A program made the position numbers and the translations under genes. This document shows positions 61,425-64,000 of a stretch of 64,000 nt of DNA, piece by piece. Source of the stretch: Bradyrhizobium zhanjiangense (lineage in GTDB: Bacteria; Pseudomonadota; Alphaproteobacteria; Rhizobiales; Xanthobacteraceae); assembly GCF_004114935.1 (NCBI RefSeq), contig NZ_CP022221.1, positions 5,043,001 through 5,107,000 on the forward strand, in the 5' to 3' direction. A model generated the notes under the pieces. That model did no database searches and had not been told where the DNA came from. It was given only the letters and a program-made list of their open reading frames with translations. The first letter of the stretch is position 1. Every line of letters begins with the position of its first letter.

Positions 61425-63287
61425 TCACTTTGCTTGATGAGCTTGCGGCTGCCCCTTCGACCACCAGGTCTCCGGCAAATAGCCGGACAGCGAAGTGGCC
61501 TTGGGCCGTTCTATCCGATTCCAGCGCGCGATCCATTGCTCGGATACGTTAAACACGGGGATTGTGTAGAAGCCCGCGATCAGAGCGCGGTCGAGCGCGC
61601 GCACCGCCGAGACGAAATCCGTATGTTCACGGGCCTCCAGCAGGGCGGCGATCATGGCATCGACGGCGGGATCCCTGGCGCCCATGTAGTTGCGGGTCCC
61701 CGGATTGTCGGCGGCTGCGCTGCCCCAATAAAAATACTGCTCATTGCCGGGCGACAGCGACTGGTCCCAGCGGTTCTGGATCATGTCGAACTCGTAAGCG
61801 AGCCGGCGCTGATCGAACTGTACGGGATCGACCGACCGAACGGTCGTCTCGATGCCGGCGCGCTTGAGGTCGCGCTGGAAGGCGAGCGCGACGCGCTCCT
61901 GGTCGCGGGTCGTGACCATGATCTCGAAGGTGAAGGGCGCCTTGGTCGCGCGGTTGCGCATCACGCCGCCGTCGAGATCGTAGCCGGCCTCGGACAACAG
62001 CTTCAGCGCGGCGCGCAGCGTGGTGCGGTCGCGTCCCGAGCCGTCGGTGACCGGCAGGCGGTAGCTGCCGTCCATGATGTCGGGCGGGATCTGCGCGGCG
62101 AAGGGTTTCAGCAGCACACGCTCGCGCGCATCCGCAGGGCGGCCGTAGGCTGATAGTTCCGAGCCGGCGAAATAGCCGGCGACGCGCGAATAGAGCCCGA
62201 AGAAATAGTTGCGGTTGACCAGCTCGAAATCGAACAGCAGCGTCAGCGCCTTGCGCACACGGATGTCGGCGAAGACCGGACGGCGGGTGTTGAACACCAG
62301 GAATTCCGAAGGCTGCGGTACCCCCGGCTTGATGGTGTCGCGGATCACTTCGCCGCTTCTGGCGGCCGGAAAATCATAGCCGTCGTGCCAGCGCAGGGGC
62401 TCGTGTTCGACACGGAAATCATAGAGACCGCGCTTGAACGCCTCGAACTGGCCGTTGGCCTCGCGAAAATAGTCGAGCCTGATCTCGTCGAAATTGTAGA
62501 GCCCGCGATTGATCGGCAAATCACGGCCCCAATAGTCGGGATTGCGGGTCAGCGTCACGCTGGCGCCGGGCTTCACCGCCGTGACGCGATAGGGGCCGGA
62601 GCCGACCGGGCCCGTCAGCGTCGTCTCCTCGAAGCTGGCGACGTCGACTGCATGCTTCGGCAGGATCGGCATCAGGCCGAGGATCAGTGAGAGCTCGCGG
62701 TCATTGGCATCGGTGAGGTCGAAGCGGACGGTGAGGGGATCGGGCGCCTCGGCCTTCGCGACCTTGGCGTAATACTGCCGGTGATTGGGACGGCCGTGGT
62801 CGCGCAAGAGCTGCCAGGAGAACAGCACGTCTTCGGCGAGCACGGGTTTGCCGTCGGAGAAGCGGGCGCGCGGATCGAGGTGGAACGTGACAAAGGTCCG
62901 GTCGTCGTTGGTTTCGACGGTCCTGGCGAGCAGACCATAAAGTGCGAACGGCTCGTCCTGGCCGCGCGCGAGCAGGCTCTCGACCACGTAGCTCCGCACC
63001 TGCTGCACGGCCAACCCTCTCACGATGAAGGGATTGAGGCTGTCGAAGGTGCCGAGAACGCCCCACGTCAAGCGTCCGCCTTTCGGGGCATCCGGATTGG
63101 CGTAGGGCACGTGGGTGAAATCGGCAGGCATCGCCGGCTTGCCGTGCATGGCGATGGCATGGGCTTCCTCGGCACGCGCGCCGCCTGCCGACAGCCCGAC
63201 GGAGAGGGCCAAAACGAGGGCCGGGGCGAGACGGCAAAGGCGGCGTCCGGGGCCCTCGAAGAGGCGCTGGAACATGAACATCGGCAC
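61425..63287 (-). CDS. Family 5 extracellular solute-binding protein (YejA-like)
   Basis: A 620-residue periplasmic oligopeptide-binding protein with a Sec signal ending GGARAEE. The opening YANPDAPKGGRLTWGVLGTFDSLNPFIVRG is typical of YejA-type (microcin C/peptide) receptors. SBP_bac_5 blocks such as LDPRARFSDGKPVLAEDVLFSWQLL and TGPVGSGPYRV follow. No permease or ATPase gene is adjacent within the window, so its importer is encoded elsewhere. The only gene downstream in the operon is the acyl-CoA-synthetase-like gene. Confidence 0.9.
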   Translation of the reverse strand: MPMFMFQRLFEGPGRRLCRLAPALVLALSVGLSAGGARAEEAHAIAMHGKPAMPADFTHVPYANPDAPKGGRLTWGVLGTFDSLNPFIVRGLAVQQVRSYVVESLLARGQDEPFALYGLLARTVETNDDRTFVTFHLDPRARFSDGKPVLAEDVLFSWQLLRDHGRPNHRQYYAKVAKAEAPDPLTVRFDLTDANDRELSLILGLMPILPKHAVDVASFEETTLTGPVGSGPYRVTAVKPGASVTLTRNPDYWGRDLPINRGLYNFDEIRLDYFREANGQFEAFKRGLYDFRVEHEPLRWHDGYDFPAARSGEVIRDTIKPGVPQPSEFLVFNTRRPVFADIRVRKALTLLFDFELVNRNYFFGLYSRVAGYFAGSELSAYGRPADARERVLLKPFAAQIPPDIMDGSYRLPVTDGSGRDRTTLRAALKLLSEAGYDLDGGVMRNRATKAPFTFEIMVTTRDQERVALAFQRDLKRAGIETTVRSVDPVQFDQRRLAYEFDMIQNRWDQSLSPGNEQYFYWGSAAADNPGTRNYMGARDPAVDAMIAALLEAREHTDFVSAVRALDRALIAGFYTIPVFNVSEQWIARWNRIERPKATSLSGYLPETWWSKGQPQAHQAK

Positions 63288-63540
63288 ACGTTGATTCGAG
63301 GACCGGCGGGCATGAACCTATCACAGGGAATTTCACTGGGTGCAGCTGTGGATGTGGCCAAAGACGCTTGTCGGCATTGATCTTTTCGTCGGCCACGTTA
63401 AGAAGGCGGTCAATCGCGCAAGAGCGCCGAGCCCGTCACTTATCCGCCTCAATTGACGGGGAGAGAGCCGCGCCCAAGGCGGCCAGGTTCGGCGCTTCGG
63501 AGCGGTTCGGGCACTTCCCGTTCAGAAAGGGTTTTCCGCA

Positions 63541-64000
63541 ATGAATTTTCGTTACTTGGCCGCGTCCGTCCGGCCGCGCGGGCGACTTCTCGCCTTGTTG
63601 ACGGCGACGGCGCTGGCCGTTCCGTTTGCCGCCGAGGCCCAGACCCCGGCGCCGGCCCCAGGTGCCCCCAAGGCGGCTCCGGCCCCAAAAGCCGCTCCGA
63701 AGGCTGCCCCCAAGGCTCCGGCGCCCGCAGCGTCTCCGCAGGCCCAGCAGGCTCCCGCTCAGGGCGCGCCGGCGCAGCAGGGCGGAGCCCAGCCGGCTGA
63801 TCAGCAGATCCAGCTGATCTATGCCCCCTGGACCAAGTTCTGCCTGAAGGGCCAGGACGCCAATGCCAAGCAGGTCTGCTTCACCGGCAAGGATGGTCGC
63901 ATCGAGTCGGGCCAGCCGGTCATCGCCGCCGTGATCATCGAGCCGGAAGGCGAGCCCAAGAAGATCCTGCGCGTGACGCTGCCGCTCGGCATGCAGCTCG
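63541..64000 (+). CDS. IalB-family protein (3' end outside window)
   Basis: The frame opens at ATG 63541 (AGAAAGG upstream) and is still open at the window edge. A Sec signal (LLALLTATALAVPFAAEAQ) is followed by a Pro/Ala/Lys-rich low-complexity stretch (about residues 35-85). Then the invasion-associated locus B domain begins (LIYAPWTKFCLKGQDANAKQVCFTGKDGR...) with the paired cysteines of that family. IalB proteins are periplasmic or surface-associated and of unclear function in non-pathogens. The stop is outside. Confidence 0.85.
   Translation, partial: MNFRYLAASVRPRGRLLALLTATALAVPFAAEAQTPAPAPGAPKAAPAPKAAPKAAPKAPAPAASPQAQQAPAQGAPAQQGGAQPADQQIQLIYAPWTKFCLKGQDANAKQVCFTGKDGRIESGQPVIAAVIIEPEGEPKKILRVTLPLGMQL

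Noticed and set aside
1..64000. CRISPR array, rRNA operon or complete insertion sequence
   Set aside because: No regularly spaced short repeats, no rRNA sequence and no transposase with terminal inverted repeats were seen.

Overview
The window looks like a chromosomal segment of an alphaproteobacterium of the Bradyrhizobium group. The evidence is high GC with strong third-position bias, an ndvB/ndvC-type beta-glucan locus with paired GH17 domains, DUF1236 and IalB-type secreted proteins, and many branched-chain-amino-acid-type (Liv) ABC transporters. Species cannot be fixed from the sequence alone.

The window has two halves that meet at a tRNA-Lys gene (37388-37463, minus strand). The left half (1-37.4 kb) is accessory and catabolic. 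At 1-1550 lie two short-chain dehydrogenases. From 1699 to 12878 is an aromatic ring-cleavage cluster: a solute-binding protein, an AraC-type regulator, maleylacetate reductase, hydroxyquinol 1,2-dioxygenase, a TfdB/resorcinol-hydroxylase-like flavoprotein and a complete Liv-type ABC transporter. Together they can be read as uptake of a phenolic, hydroxylation to hydroxyquinol, intradiol cleavage and reduction to 3-oxoadipate. A 21-bp-period direct repeat before the reductase is a good candidate AraC-family operator.

After a gene-poor stretch with a dispersed repeat come a small Tat-signal-like protein and an N-formylglutamate amidohydrolase. Next is a tightly coupled nine-gene leftward operon (24.2 to 15.1 kb): solute-binding protein, two permeases, two ATPases, an alpha/beta hydrolase whose nucleophile serine is replaced by glycine, and the FAD, 2Fe-2S and molybdopterin subunits of a CO-dehydrogenase/xanthine-dehydrogenase-type hydroxylase. 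It diverges from a GntR/FCD regulator and an ACMSD-type amidohydrolase, with several palindromes in the shared control regions. This reads as a self-contained transport, hydroxylation and decarboxylation module for an unidentified, probably aromatic or N-heterocyclic, acid. Beyond it, two alpha/beta-hydrolase genes are broken (one nonsense codon, one single-base frameshift), followed by a second copy of the dispersed repeat.

From 29.4 to 35.0 kb a LysR regulator precedes an MFS transporter, a type II haloacid dehalogenase, a class III CoA-transferase, a PaaI-like thioesterase and a 2-hydroxyacid FAD-oxidase gene. The oxidase gene stops abruptly at about 35046, fused head-on to a KAP P-loop NTPase gene truncated at the same point; this is a rearrangement breakpoint. 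A DUF2235 alpha/beta hydrolase follows, then the tRNA.

The right half (37.7-64 kb) is conserved chromosome: ndvB, an ndvD-position gene and ndvC (cyclic beta-1,3/1,6-glucan), a SPOR-like envelope protein, glmU and glmS (UDP-GlcNAc supply), a DUF502 membrane protein, recG, sdhE, mfd, a degenerate GGDEF protein, a degenerate acyl-CoA-synthetase-like protein, a YejA-like peptide-binding protein, and the start of an IalB-family gene cut by the window edge.
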